Assembly (NCBI GenBank): GCA_017311185.1
Contig: JAESUZ010003091.1
Span: 1,302,001-1,366,000, forward strand
Reading direction: 5' to 3'
Length of the DNA: 64,000 bases
Source: Proteles cristata cristata
Lineage: Eukaryota > Chordata > Mammalia > Carnivora > Hyaenidae
Shown here: piece after piece, positions 1-9,176 of the stretch
How the letters are laid out: the number at the start of each line of letters is the position of its first letter
How positions within the stretch are numbered: position 1 is the stretch's first letter
The notes under the pieces: model-generated
Told to the model about the DNA's origin: nothing
Databases searched by the model: none
The model's input: only the letters and a program-made list of their open reading frames with translations
Program-made: the position numbers and the translations under genes

Positions 1-1205
1 TTCATTATTTGCACAAGGAAACAGATTTAGGACTGAAGCAATTATCTTCTTAGAGTGAAGGCTGGTGTGATGGTCAGAGGAATGCTCTGTGCATTCTGAG
101 GAGTTCAAATCACCTGAGAAGCTAGTGCTAAGACCAGGAAAAGATACAAATAAATGAAATACTAGGGAAAATATACCGTGGGCCCCCAAAGCAGCGGCTT
201 ACTCTGTTCTACCTTTTCTGAACCTGATGCCACATTCACAGATTCACAAATCTGAGCAGACCCGATGGAGAAAAGCCTGTGATTTCAGAAGTCGGCACCT
301 TCCAACTCTAGACAAACACTTAAGTCCCACATTTGCACAGAAGCTCATCTGAGGAGCATTAATAAGGTTTAAACCAGTACAAGAATCTGTGAGTCAGGGG
401 TCGAGGTCATAAAAAAAGAGAATACTCATTTATCTGAGAAGAAATACTTGTCTGGTTGGTATTTAGGAGGCACACGAGACCTAAAACCACTGAAGTCACC
501 AAAGGCCAGCGTCTCCTCTGTGCCCTTTTAGTTTCAAAGCTATGAGAGAAGAGATCTGTTTTTCTCATTTCCTTAACAGCTCTGGCTACATACCACCAGT
601 GCTCTGCATTAGCTTATGCTTAGCAGGCTTGAACTATGCGCTGTACGATGAGTTATTTGAAGATAACTGGTCTAGGGGCATCTGGGTGGCTCAGTCAGTT
701 AAGCATCCGACTTCGGCTCAGGTCATTTCACAGTGCGTGGGTTTGAGCCCCACATCGGGCTCTGTGCTGACAGCTAGCTCAGAGCCTGGAGCCTATTTCA
801 GATTCTATGTCCCCCTCTCTCTCTCTGAACCTCCCCTGCTCATGCTGTCTCTCTCTCAGAAATAAATTTTAGAAAATTAAAAAAAATTTTTTTAAATAAA
901 AAATAAAAAAAGATAACTGGTCTTTGGTTTTGTTTTTGCAGGAGAAAGGAGGACATTTTTCACGGGGGAAAGTTCTCAATAAGCAAAATGGAGCATCACA
1001 GTGAATTTCTTCACAATTGCGTCTATTATTATGGACAACAGGACAAGAGGCAAAAGCATTCAAGTGGGCAACCCAGCGATACTCCGGGGAGTACTGACGA
1101 ACCTAAGGAGCAAGGGAACAAGGAAACATGGAACATTTCTTCCTGATCCTAATTCCAGAGGGTGAGAGCCTGGAACACAGGCATCGTGACGCTGGGTGCA
1201 CTCAC
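1..1205 (-). other. KAT7: KAT7 intron 4, proximal part
   Basis: This is intronic sequence below the exon 4 donor. It carries one felid SINE (674-910). No KAT7 exon 5 coding sequence (the HLTGKHERHFS part of the finger) was found on the minus strand, so that exon lies further left. The first 660 bases show nothing I can name. Confidence 0.8.
674..910 (+). mobile_element. Felid tRNA-Lys SINE (CAN-SINE)
   Basis: The element has the full layout: tRNA-like head, body, TC tract and long A-rich tail. It is flanked by a perfect 13-base target duplication AGATAACTGGTCT at 661-673 and 911-923. It lies antisense within KAT7 intron 4. Confidence 0.95.
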
Positions 1206-1445
1206 CTAGGGAGTTACAGCCTGGAGTGGGACACTTCATATTGAAATTGTAGCTTTCATGGAAGCGACGACGCTTGGGGCGATGAGACAGATCGCTGCCC
1301 GAGTCCTTCAGGGACATGTCCTTGGCCATGCTCTCATCGTGAGACACGTTAGGGCTGGAGATGTCTATGTCCGACTCAGAAGAAGGTGCGTTTCCAGTTG
1401 GGGTTCGCGGTGGAGACTCATCCTGATCAGCTGTATTTTTAGTCT
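1206..1445 (-). CDS. KAT7: KAT7 coding exon 4 (residues 114-193 and first base of 194), first half of the zinc finger
   Basis: The acceptor TTGCTTTAG precedes 1445, and the donor GTGAGTGC starts at 1205. The 240-base exon encodes [20 protein letters not shown], an acidic/serine stretch, a basic patch HRPKRRRF (residues 168-175) and CPTPGCNSL. Cysteines 185 and 190 are the first two ligands of the C2HC zinc finger; the remaining ligands must come from exon 5, which lies outside the window. HRPKRRR looks like a nuclear localisation signal. Compared with the human protein from memory there are two substitutions, H121Q and I153M, both in disordered parts. The exon is symmetrical (phase 1/1), so skipping it would keep the frame but remove half the finger. 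Confidence 0.96.
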
Positions 1446-1765
1446 CTAAAGCAAAAGCAGTTGGTAGAGGTCATGAATGAAGTTCATTTATTTGAGGTTT
1501 ACTATTCAGAAGAGTTTATGGGCTTCCCAGATCCTCTGTCGTTTAACCAATAACGTCTGACCACTTATCTGCTAGAAACCACTCATCTGCCAGATATGAA
1601 AACGAAGAGAAACTAATATCGTTGCTTTGTGCAACTTTGCACTCTGACTACAATAAAGTCTGGGGTTTCCCTGGTACATTCCACTTATCTGTGTTCCTCA
1701 TAAACCCCCAACCACAGATAATCAAAACTGGATGGAGGTAAATTTTTCTTTAAAACTACCATCCA

Positions 1766-2010
1766 GGGGCGCCTGGGCGGCTGTTGGTTGAGCGTCCAAA
1801 TTTTGACTTCGGCTCATGACACGATCCCAGCATCATGGGATCAAGCTCCACATCAGGTTTCTCACTGGGCATGGAGCCTGCCTGGGATTCTTTCTCTCCC
1901 TCTCTGTCCCTCCACTGGTGGAGAGCACATGCATACATGTGCTCTCACTCTCCTCCCAAAAAAAAACAAAAATAAAACAAATAAAATAATAAAATGAGGC
2001 AAACAAAATA
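1766..2010 (+). mobile_element. Felid tRNA-Lys SINE, diverged
   Basis: The head reads GGGGCGCCTGGGCGGCTGTT, followed by the typical body and TC tract, then an AC/AT-rich tail. A likely target duplication ACCATCC flanks it imperfectly. Divergence suggests an older insertion. Confidence 0.85.
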
Positions 2011-2363
2011 ACCATCCCACTCCACTCCCAGGAGACATACAAGATGGAAGAGAAATAGACATGAGACTTAATATGCAAGTGTGGATGAACTTGACTCTCG
2101 ACATAGCTTGTGAGTAATCTAACAATGTAGATTATAAATCATGGGCTGTAAAGCAAATGCCTAGAAGAGCTGGGTGAGGCCAAGAGGAGACCCGACTGTC
2201 CATCTTGAGGGAACAACTACTATTCCGCTCCAAGTCAATACTGCGAGTGAATGGCCCACCTCATTCAAGTTCCCGCAGATTTGCATTATTTTTTTTAAGG
2301 AAACTAGTAACTCGGGTTTTTATATGAAATCTCTGTATTTTCAAATGCTGGCAACAAACTTTT

Positions 2364-2721
2364 TTTTTTTTAACTGTTCCATGTAATCTTTTTTTAAATA
2401 GTTTATTGTCAAGTTGGTTTCCATAGAACACCCAGGGCTCATCCCCACAAGTGCCCTCCTCCATGCCCATCTCCCCCCTCCCCCCCACCCTCAGTTTGTT
2501 ATCGGCATTCAAGAGTCTCTCATGGTTTGCCTCCCTCCCTCTCCCCCACTCTTTTTCCCCTTCTTCTCCCCCATGGTCTTCCGTTAAGTTCCTCCTAACC
2601 CTCCTGTACGTGCAAACATATGATATCTGTTCTTCTATGCCTGACTTATTTCGCTCAGCATAACACCCTCAAGTTCCATCCATGTTGCTACACATGGCCA
2701 GATTTCATTCTTTCTCATCGA
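2364..2721 (-). mobile_element. 5'-truncated L1 insertion (carnivore L1 3' end)
   Basis: The sequence starts with T runs and reads as the reverse complement of the carnivore L1 3' untranslated end, including GTTTATTGTCAAGTTGGTTT and the C-rich polypurine/pyrimidine part. Twelve-base duplications CAACAAACTTTT at 2352-2363 and 2722-2733 mark the insertion. Only about 0.36 kb of the 3' end is present, so it cannot move by itself. Confidence 0.8.
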
Positions 2722-2749
2722 CAACAAACTTTTAAAACTGTAAACACAA

Positions 2750-2840
2750 TGGGGCGCCTTGAGTGGCTCCATCAGTTAAGTGTCCCACTCTTGTTGATTT
2801 CAGCTCAGGTCATGATCTCACAGTTCGTGGGTTTGAGCCC

Positions 2841-2881
<41 letters not shown>

Positions 2882-2937
2882 CTCCACACACACTGCTTGT
2901 GCTCTCTCTCTCGAAAAATAAACTTTGAAAAAATAAA
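2750..2937 (+). mobile_element. Felid tRNA-Lys SINE with shortened body
   Basis: The head is GGGGCGCCTTGAGTGGCTCC, and a pure TC tract follows directly after TTTGAGCCCC. The usual 'GCATCGGGCTCTGTGCTGAC' body segment is missing, an internal deletion of about 60 bases. It sits beside the 3' flank of the L1 fragment. Confidence 0.9.
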
Positions 2938-3267
2938 CATAAAAGTGCAAGCAAATGAGCAGAGCATGCTCGCTCCCCAGTCTATAACCTGTGCTCCAAG
3001 GCCTCTGGTTCGGGCTAGTGAGTCACAACCTCAACAGCTCACCATCCCCCATTACCGAAGGTCACCTTTCCCCAGAATGTCAGAGATAAGTGGACAGATA
3101 AGCACGAATGGAAGAAAATCTGGTTTAGTCCTTTTTCATCTGTGGTAAGAGGGCCACAGTCCCTTCAGCCTGTTACAGGCCCCATCAAACGTACTCCAGA
3201 CACTATAAACTTAAGAGCACTCTGGAGCAAGACTGTCCTCAGCCGGACGTTCAAGAGAGGAATCAGG

Positions 3268-3499
3268 TGGGGGCCCCTGGGTGGCTCAGTGGGTTATGCG
3301 TCCGACTTCAGCTCAGGTCATGATCTTGCAGATCGTGGGTTTGAGCCCCACATCAGGCTCTGTGCTGACAGCTCAGAGCCTGGAGTCTGCTTCTGATTCT
3401 GTGTCTCCCTCTCTCTCTGACCCTCCCTTGCTCACATTGTCTGTCTCCGTCTCTCTAAAAAATAAATAAAACATTAAAAAAAAAAAGAGAGAGAGAGAG
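3268..3499 (+). mobile_element. Felid tRNA-Lys SINE
   Basis: A full-length copy with an A-tail that grades into GA repeats. A perfect 14-base target duplication AGAGAGGAATCAGG lies at 3254-3267 and 3500-3513. It lies about 140 bases from KAT7 exon 3, inside intron 3. Confidence 0.95.
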
Positions 3500-3641
3500 A
3501 GAGAGGAATCAGGCAAACAGCATTCACCTAACAGTGTGTTGTCGGTACCAGGCATCTGTCTGCAGTGGCCCCAAGCCTTCTGTAAGAGGAAACTGACCAG
3601 CTCTTCTCTGTAATTGACCAAATCACACTATACTCACTCAC

Positions 3642-3818
3642 CTCGATCTGAAAAGTCAACCACTTGCTCAGTTTCTGAGCCAGATGAACGAGTCTGCCGA
3701 AGAGGGTACTTTTTTGGAGTCACCGGGGTAGGCTGCTGCTGACTACGGGTCACTCTTCTGGTAGAATAAGCAGGTTCCTCGGTGCCAAAAGATTGCAAAT
3801 TTCGAACAGGGCTGGAAT
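3642..3818 (-). CDS. KAT7: KAT7 coding exon 3 (residues 55-113 and first base of 114)
   Basis: The acceptor GATCAG precedes 3818, and the donor GTGAGTGAG starts at 3641. The exon is 177 bases long, phase 1 to phase 1. It encodes [20 protein letters not shown], then [20 protein letters not shown], and ends VVDFSDR. S57 is followed by proline (a reported PLK1 site in human), and T85-P and T88-P form a paired proline-directed motif (reported CDK1 sites). The segment is basic, low in predicted structure and lies before the zinc finger. Because the length is a multiple of three with equal phases, skipping this exon would keep the frame and remove these regulatory sites. Confidence 0.96.
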
Positions 3819-4029
3819 CTGATCCCCAATTTTAAGGGATAATAAAATGATTAAAGAGAAAAGAAAGAAATGTGCTTTATTTCTCATCCAGATGACTATC
3901 ATCTATGTCCTCCTCTTCACATTTCACAAAATCTAACAAATCATTAAAAGGCCTATTTTATTAAATAAAATGTAAGCCTAAGAGACTAGATCCGGTATAG
4001 AAATGCAATATAGTGTGGAATTATTAGTT

Positions 4030-4250
4030 TTAGGGTCCAGAATCAAGACAGACTCCCATTTGATTCCCCTGAGCCATACCCACTAGCTAGCATCTTGCAC
4101 AAGTTCATCTCTCCAAGCCTGTTTCCCTGATCTATAAAAGAAAAAAAAGTAAAAATACTATCTGCACATTCTTCACATGTTTGTTATGAGAAGCGAGTGA
4201 GATAATTCATAAAAAATGTTTAACATGATCCCTGGTGCCTAGATCTATAG
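4030..4250 (+). repeat. MIR fragment
   Basis: Diverged sequence with the MIR order: TTCATCTCTCCAAGCCTGTT (the 'tcagtttcctcatctgtaaaa' region), an A-rich stretch, then 'gtgagataattcat..taacatgatccctggtgcctaga' near the 3' end. The match is by eye. Confidence 0.6.
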
Positions 4251-4545
4251 CTTTCTAAATATTAGCTGCAACGTCTCTTTCTTCCCTCATTCCAACCCAC
4301 CATAAAGCAGGTACTCTACTGCTGAAGGTAGAACATATGTTTCCTTTCTTCAGGATCTTGTGTTCCTCCTGATTACCCTGTCTGACGCTCTGAAGCAAAG
4401 TCATAATGGATTCATGAAGAGTGCGGCAAGAACAGAGCTTCTGAAATTCTTCTGGATAACAAAGCCTATTCTGAAGCACCCAGCAGGCCCTTTGACTAAC
4501 TTGACCATCATCTAACTTGATGACACTTTTTAAAAAAGAATTAGA

Positions 4546-4748
4546 GGGGCGCCTGGGTGTCTCAGTCGGTTAAGCGTCCGACTTCGGCTCTGGTCAGATC
4601 TCATGGTTCGTGGGTTCGAGCCCCACATCAGGCTCTGTGCTGACAGCTCAGAGCCTGGAACCTGTTTCGGAGTCTGTGTCTCCCTCTCTCTCTGACCCTC
4701 CCCTGCTCATGTCTGTCTCTCTCTTTCTCAAAAATAAACTAAAAAAAA
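4546..4748 (+). mobile_element. Felid tRNA-Lys SINE
   Basis: Typical head, body and TC tract. A 14-base target duplication AAAAAAGAATTAGA occupies 4532-4545 and 4749-4762. It is in KAT7 intron 2, antisense to the gene. Confidence 0.93.
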
Positions 4749-5149
4749 AAAAAAGAATTAGAAAGAGATTCAAAGCTGAAATTAAAGCAGGTTTTAAACA
4801 ACAAAAGATCCTAAGATGATATGTAAATCTTATTCTGCACGAAGAAAATTGAAATTCTCAAACTTTTGGGTAAAACAAGCACACAGGTAGGTTTCTGGCC
4901 CACACACGACCAGGGGGCTCAATTCATAGTGGGGTCTACATCCTGCGTTAGAGACAGCGAGCTTACATCGAGAACACTGTGCATGATGCCCCTAGGGGCT
5001 GTGCAACTCCACACTTAGGAAGTAGAACAACTAGCAAGTGACCCAGGGCCCAGTTACTTCCTGGCTGGGAAATATGAGTACGTTCAACTTCCAGGTGTCC
5101 CAGCAGAGCCAATTATGCTTCAATAGAACTTTACGCCCCTTCCTTTGCA

Positions 5150-5400
5150 TATACTGTGGAGAACTGCCCCAAACTGCCTGCCCCATCTCTAAGCTTCCAT
5201 AATATGCCATACAAACATCTCGGAGCCCTTACCACAAGGGATTACTACGATCAGCTGACACCTCTAACTATATTTTGCGCTGAACGGTGAGCTCCTAAGG
5301 GCAGAAACTATGATTTTTCTATCATGGTATTCGAGTACATAGCACAGAACTACATAGCATACAATACATAGTGCTACTATAGTATTACAGGAGTCATTTA
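5150..5400 (+). repeat. Probable L2 3' fragment
   Basis: GTGAGCTCCTAAGGGCAGAA followed by 'ctatgatttttctatcatgg..acatagcacagaac' resembles the 'gtaagctccttgagggcaggg' and 'cctagcacagtg' landmarks of the L2 3' end, much diverged. Confidence 0.45.
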
Positions 5401-6291
5401 TCAATGTCCCCATTATGCTAAAAAAAATAAAAACTTACAAATCGACAATCAAAAGACAACAGCTATACTCTGGCTGAAACATTAAATACTCTGGCTGAAA
5501 CTTTATTCAAAAATAAAGTTAGGAACAGTTGTTGAGAATGTTCCCATTTTCTTGCTTGAAAAACTGATGGTTTCCTTTCATTCTGCAATGTGTTCGTAAA
5601 GAACTGGATCAGCACTATTGATGTGCCTGAAGCACATTACAAAAGCTTCTTCCTTTATCTATAATCACCTACTGATCATTAGCTTTGTGTATTAACTGCA
5701 ACTTCCTTTCCTCCCCAAGAAAGCCCAGAGCAGAACCAGGAGGGATCAGGGGTACCTTCCAAATCAAAGCCCAGATGAACCTTCAAGCTATGTTCCAACA
5801 CAGAGATCCTCGATTCTTTACAACCAAGGCAAAATCTCAGGTATTTACAACTGAGAGTTGGATGAAACTACTTGTATCTACTAATCATGTCTGACTACGT
5901 TATGGAATTAAATAGAAGTTCTGGAACTCTAGAAGTACTGAACCTCCTCCAGAAAGCTCATGTTAAATGTCTCAGTCTAAACCATTCTAACAGAAAGTAA
6001 CGATACGGTCTTCCCATTTTACTCATGGAAAAACTGTATTACCTTCAACAAAAGTTTAAAGGCTGAAGACATACACGTGCCACACAGATATAGTCTTTTG
6101 GGGTCTACAAACTGGACAACCCCCAAGAGAACCATTTTTAAGAACCTGATACTTCTGCAGGCACTGACTCCACATTCTACCGGATTCTGTCGTCTACACC
6201 AAGCCGAAGGACCAGTTTCCACATGAACACAAGAATATGATGCCCAGTGAGGCGCCTATGAGGCGCGGTCGGGAGAAATGAATCCTTGTAC

Positions 6292-6439
6292 CTTGGGAAC
6301 TCTGGCTCAGCCGGGCTGAGGAGCGGGTGACACGGGCAGACCGCCGGGACGTGCCGTCACTCTCGGAACTGTCTGTGTGCTCGAGATCTGTAGAAAAATC
6401 GGAATCTTCCGTTCCATCTGAACTACTGCCTGCATTCCT
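6292..6439 (-). CDS. KAT7: KAT7 coding exon 2 (residues 6-54 and first base of 55)
   Basis: The acceptor reads TTACAG before 6439, and the donor GTACAAGG starts at 6291. The translation begins [20 protein letters not shown] and runs on as a serine/acidic stretch, then an SR-rich basic stretch ending RLSQSSQ. This is the disordered, phosphorylated N-terminus. S50 and S53 sit in SQ motifs, reported as ATM/ATR targets in human HBO1. The exon is 148 bases long and ends after the first base of codon 55 (Asp), so the SQ cluster and the following S57-P motif are divided between exons 2 and 3. The sequence looks intact and agrees with the human protein as I recall it. Confidence 0.96.
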
Positions 6440-7693
6440 CTGTAACACCATAGATCCAGATGTTAGCACAGAAGCATTTACTCGGTGGGTTTGTGTTAAC
6501 ACTGGAAATAAAACGAATTATGATACTGAAAACACTAAGAAATAATTCCACCTCCAAATTCCCCTTAAGGCATTTAAATGGAACAGGCTGCAAGCAATGT
6601 TCCTTTGTTAAACGAATGAAAAAGAGAAGGAGTGCTTATTTGATTGTCGCTAAATCTGAAACAAGGACATTTAGTCAGGACCACAAAGTGGAAATAAAAG
6701 TCCCCAAATCAAAATGGTCTGGCTGACATAACTAACTATGCACTTGAAGTCCCCGGGATTGAGAAAAATGTCCGTGCTAGACTCCTTTTAACTTTAGAGT
6801 CGCTTTTGTTCGAAGTCTCCATGAATTCAGCCATCACCTTTTTTAAAACCATATACCAATTCAAAATATCAGGGGCCACAACTCCGATCCCAAAAGAACT
6901 TAAAGGAAAAGACTAAAATTCCTTTCTTATGGTATCTCCCCAGGAAGTTTCTCCACGTGACTGCCGAAAGGCCTTTAAAAAAAAAAAAGCAACTTGCATG
7001 TGAAGACTTGTAGATGTTTAAGAACAGAGATTTTTATCAACTTTTCAATAATCATTTGTCAATTTTTAGCTTCCTGAAGCATGATAAGCCATAAAGATAA
7101 CTTTCATCGGTGGAGCATGAACACTACACCCCTTACGAAGCCAGAAAGGGAGAAGTGTTTGCTTAGAAAACAATACCAAGCTTCAAACTACAAGTCCTCG
7201 TAGGGACTTGTGCTTGAAATTCCTAACTTTTTGGCTTTTTGGAAAGGGAATACTTGGCGTATATCCCTCAAGTAACACCCCAGAGTCAAACACACTAATA
7301 TTTCTACAGCAGAATAGATAAACAATCACACCAAATCAGACACACAAAGATTGTAAGTAGCCTCAGGATAGTTTAGGACAGGTTTTGCCACCAAATAAGT
7401 TACTAAGAACCCTTACATTTTCAAAAGCTCTTTGTATTTGGAACCGCATAAAAGGGACTGTGGAGCTATTCTAAGGCATCTATACTATTCCTGCACTCGG
7501 TTAACTTTCACGTAAACACCACCTATCGATGTAGGCCATTTTAGGAGAAAATAAAAGGTTTGCTGGTATTTTATTTGAAAACCTTTGTGAAAATAAAGAT
7601 TTCTGCAGAGATGAGCAAGAACCCCACGCAGTTTTCCAAATATTTCAAGGCTAAACTGCCCAGAAATGAGCAAGACACTTCAGAATCATAAGT

Positions 7694-7722
7694 TCAGGGC
7701 GGGGGTGGGGGGGGTGGGGGTG
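7694..7722 (+). repeat. G-run, possible G-quadruplex
   Basis: Several runs of three or more G separated by one or two bases meet the usual G-quadruplex pattern on the plus strand, which is the non-template strand's complement for KAT7. Confidence 0.5.
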
Positions 7723-7779
7723 TCTTAAAGGTCATCTAGTCCAGTTGCCCAGATATTTGAATCCCCGACCAACCCTTCC

Positions 7780-8057
7780 TGATTTGACCCTGGAATTCAG
7801 CTCTTCTGTCTGGCTTTGACCAATCTCCTTCCCATCTTACTCCAGAGCAGACTTAATTGCTCCCGTAATTCCCTCCCATTACACTTTGTATATACTGCCA
7901 AGTAGAGAATTTACTAGCTCCTTGTGCAGTTACTTATATGTCTGTTTCCCCATCAGACTGTGATCTCCTTAAGCCAGGGATCATATCTGACTAATTTGTG
8001 AAGCCCCAGCAACTAGCACAGTAGCAAGGAGTCAATAAACATTTGTTGAATTAGATT
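7780..8057 (+). repeat. L2 3' fragment
   Basis: The order 'actgtgatctccttaagccaggg', 'atctgactaatttgtg', CCCCAGCAACTAGCACAGTA and 'gtcaataaacatttgttgaatta' follows the 3' end of L2. It lies antisense in KAT7 intron 1. Confidence 0.75.
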
Positions 8058-8429
8058 TGTTCTGTCGTCCAGGCTCTGCTATTGCCTAATGGGAGTGGCT
8101 TGGGGCACTCCATTAGTCCTCTTGTTTGTTCAGCTGCAAAGAAAAGGGACGGGGGTGTCCCTAGGTAACCTCATAAATCCCACCTAATTCTGGAAAGTTT
8201 TTGACTTTACGATCTGCGTTTTCTGGACGCTGTCCAAATGAGCAACGAAGGAAAAAATTACGTCTTGGGCGCAAAAGGGCCTGAGTGGGCTCCCTAGGGA
8301 GTGGGCGCTGGTCCTCTACCACCCAGTCTTCGGCTTTGTTGTGCCCCCGCCTGGAGAGGAAGGATGCTCCAAAACCCCGCCCAGGCACCTATCAGCATCA
8401 CCGGCCGGAAGGGCGGGGATTCGTGTCCC

Positions 8430-8637
8430 CCAATCGCGCTACAGCTACACCGCGCCCCCACGGGACAGACTGCCAAGCCGAGCCAATCGAGAGAGGAGGG
8501 ATCGTTCTCCGCAGCCAGTCGCAGAGCCTTAGGGCCAGGCCCCGACACCGCCCCCGCACGCGGGGAGGTGACCGTTGGACCCAAATGGGCGGTGCCACCA
8601 GCCAATCAATACGCTTCTAGGCGTTTCAGCGGCCAAT
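8430..8637 (+). promoter_or_regulatory. Cluster of four CCAAT (NF-Y) boxes inside KAT7 intron 1
   Basis: CCAAT occurs at 8430-8434, 8483-8487, 8602-8606 and 8633-8637, all on the plus strand; the last three continue as CCAATC, the preferred NF-Y form, and an inverted ATTGG lies at 8764-8768. The cluster lies 240-450 bases downstream of the KAT7 exon 1 donor, not upstream of its start. It could serve a bidirectional promoter with a plus-strand product, or an alternative KAT7 start. Confidence 0.55.
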
Positions 8638-8878
8638 CACCGAGGAGAACGCCTCCGAGCCAGGCAAGCAGAGGGCGGGAATAGTTGCAAGCATAGGCCG
8701 AAGCCAGGATCGGGCCCACATTTTTCCGTCGGGTACGGACAGACGAGAGGGCTGCTGAGCTAGATTGGGGGAAGCGGGAAGTTGGAACCCAACCACTGTG
8801 AGGCGTGGCCGACTGCGTCACGTTGCTCAGTCGACTGTCCTTAGCCACCCGCCATCCCTTCTGTCCCGTTCCTCTCAC

Positions 8879-8893
8879 CTTCCTTCGCGGCAT
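8879..8893 (-). CDS. KAT7: KAT7 coding exon 1 (residues 1-5, MPRRK)
   Basis: The start codon is at 8893-8891, read on the minus strand. Only five codons (MPRRK) are coded before a GTGAGAGG donor that begins at 8878. The start context has G at -3 and C at +4, adequate but not ideal. KAT7 is the catalytic subunit of nuclear HBO1 complexes. With BRPF scaffolds it mainly acetylates histone H3 (K14), with JADE scaffolds mainly H4, and it supports replication licensing through ORC1, MCM2 and CDT1. The short basic start followed by [14 protein letters not shown] from exon 2 is the known N-terminus. The frame stays open upstream to 9103 but has no ATG. Confidence 0.93.
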
Positions 8894-9047
8894 TGCCGGC
8901 GGCTGCGGCCCGACAGTTCCGATTCGGGCGGCGGCGGCACCAGCAGCAGGAACGGTGGCTCCGGCGGGCTCCGTGGCGGCCTCTGTAGCAGTCCCAATCC
9001 TGCGGACGATCCCAAGTGCCTCCTGCTTCACAGCGTCTAGCCCCTTC

Positions 9048-9059
9048 TGCGCAGGCGCC
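9048..9059. promoter_or_regulatory. NRF1-like palindrome TGCGCAGGCGCC
   Basis: TGCGCAGGCGCC resembles the NRF1 site YGCGCAYGCGCR, with one central mismatch. It lies between the ETS core and the KAT7 start codon. The match is imperfect, so binding is only plausible. Confidence 0.4.
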
Positions 9060-9083
9060 GCGGGCTGAGGCGCTTTTTCCTTC

Positions 9084-9091
9084 ACTTCCGG
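9084..9091 (-). promoter_or_regulatory. ETS/GABP core CCGGAAGT
   Basis: The minus strand reads CCGGAAGT, a strong ETS-family (GABPA/ELK-type) core common in CpG-island housekeeping promoters. It lies about 190 bases upstream of the KAT7 start codon, in the presumed 5' untranslated region. Confidence 0.55.
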
Positions 9092-9165
9092 CCGGGGCTC
9101 GCGTCACCTGACGTTCCGGGCCGGAGAGGGTGCTGGGAGGCTCGCTCCTTCTGCAGAGGCTCGTG

Positions 9166-9176
9166 GCCGCCATTTT
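9166..9176 (-). promoter_or_regulatory. YY1-type element AAAATGGCGGC
   Basis: The minus strand reads AAAATGGCGGC, a full match to the AANATGGCGGC YY1 consensus and in the same direction as KAT7. Elements of this kind usually sit within about 30 bases downstream of TATA-less starts, which would place the KAT7 start around 9,180-9,200. Confidence 0.65.

Larger units (their letters stand above)
1446..3641 (-). other. KAT7: KAT7 intron 3
   Basis: This 2.2 kb intron separates exons 3 and 4. It holds three felid SINEs (about 1766-2010, 2750-2937 and 3268-3499) and a 5'-truncated L1 (2364-2721). The remaining sequence is AT-rich and shows no further recognisable element. Confidence 0.85.
3819..6291 (-). 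other. KAT7: KAT7 intron 2
   Basis: This 2.5 kb intron holds a probable MIR (about 4030-4250), one felid SINE (4546-4748) and a weak L2-like piece (about 5150-5400). I see nothing else in 5,400-6,291 beyond AT-rich single-copy-looking sequence. Confidence 0.85.
6440..8878 (-). other. KAT7: KAT7 intron 1
   Basis: This 2.4 kb intron has two compositions. Positions 6,440-8,100 are AT-rich, with a G-run (about 7697-7722) and an L2 fragment (7780-8057). Positions 8,250-8,878 are GC- and CpG-rich and belong to the promoter CpG island, with four plus-oriented CCAAT boxes. No felid SINE has landed here, unlike in introns 2 and 3, which fits regulatory constraint near the promoter. Confidence 0.85.

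Noticed and set aside
230..375. Text resembling a C2H2 zinc-finger linker (GAGAAAAGCCT near 'cattcacagattcac')
   Set aside because: No Cys-Cys/His-His spacing can be kept in frame for even one finger, and stops interrupt. Judged chance.
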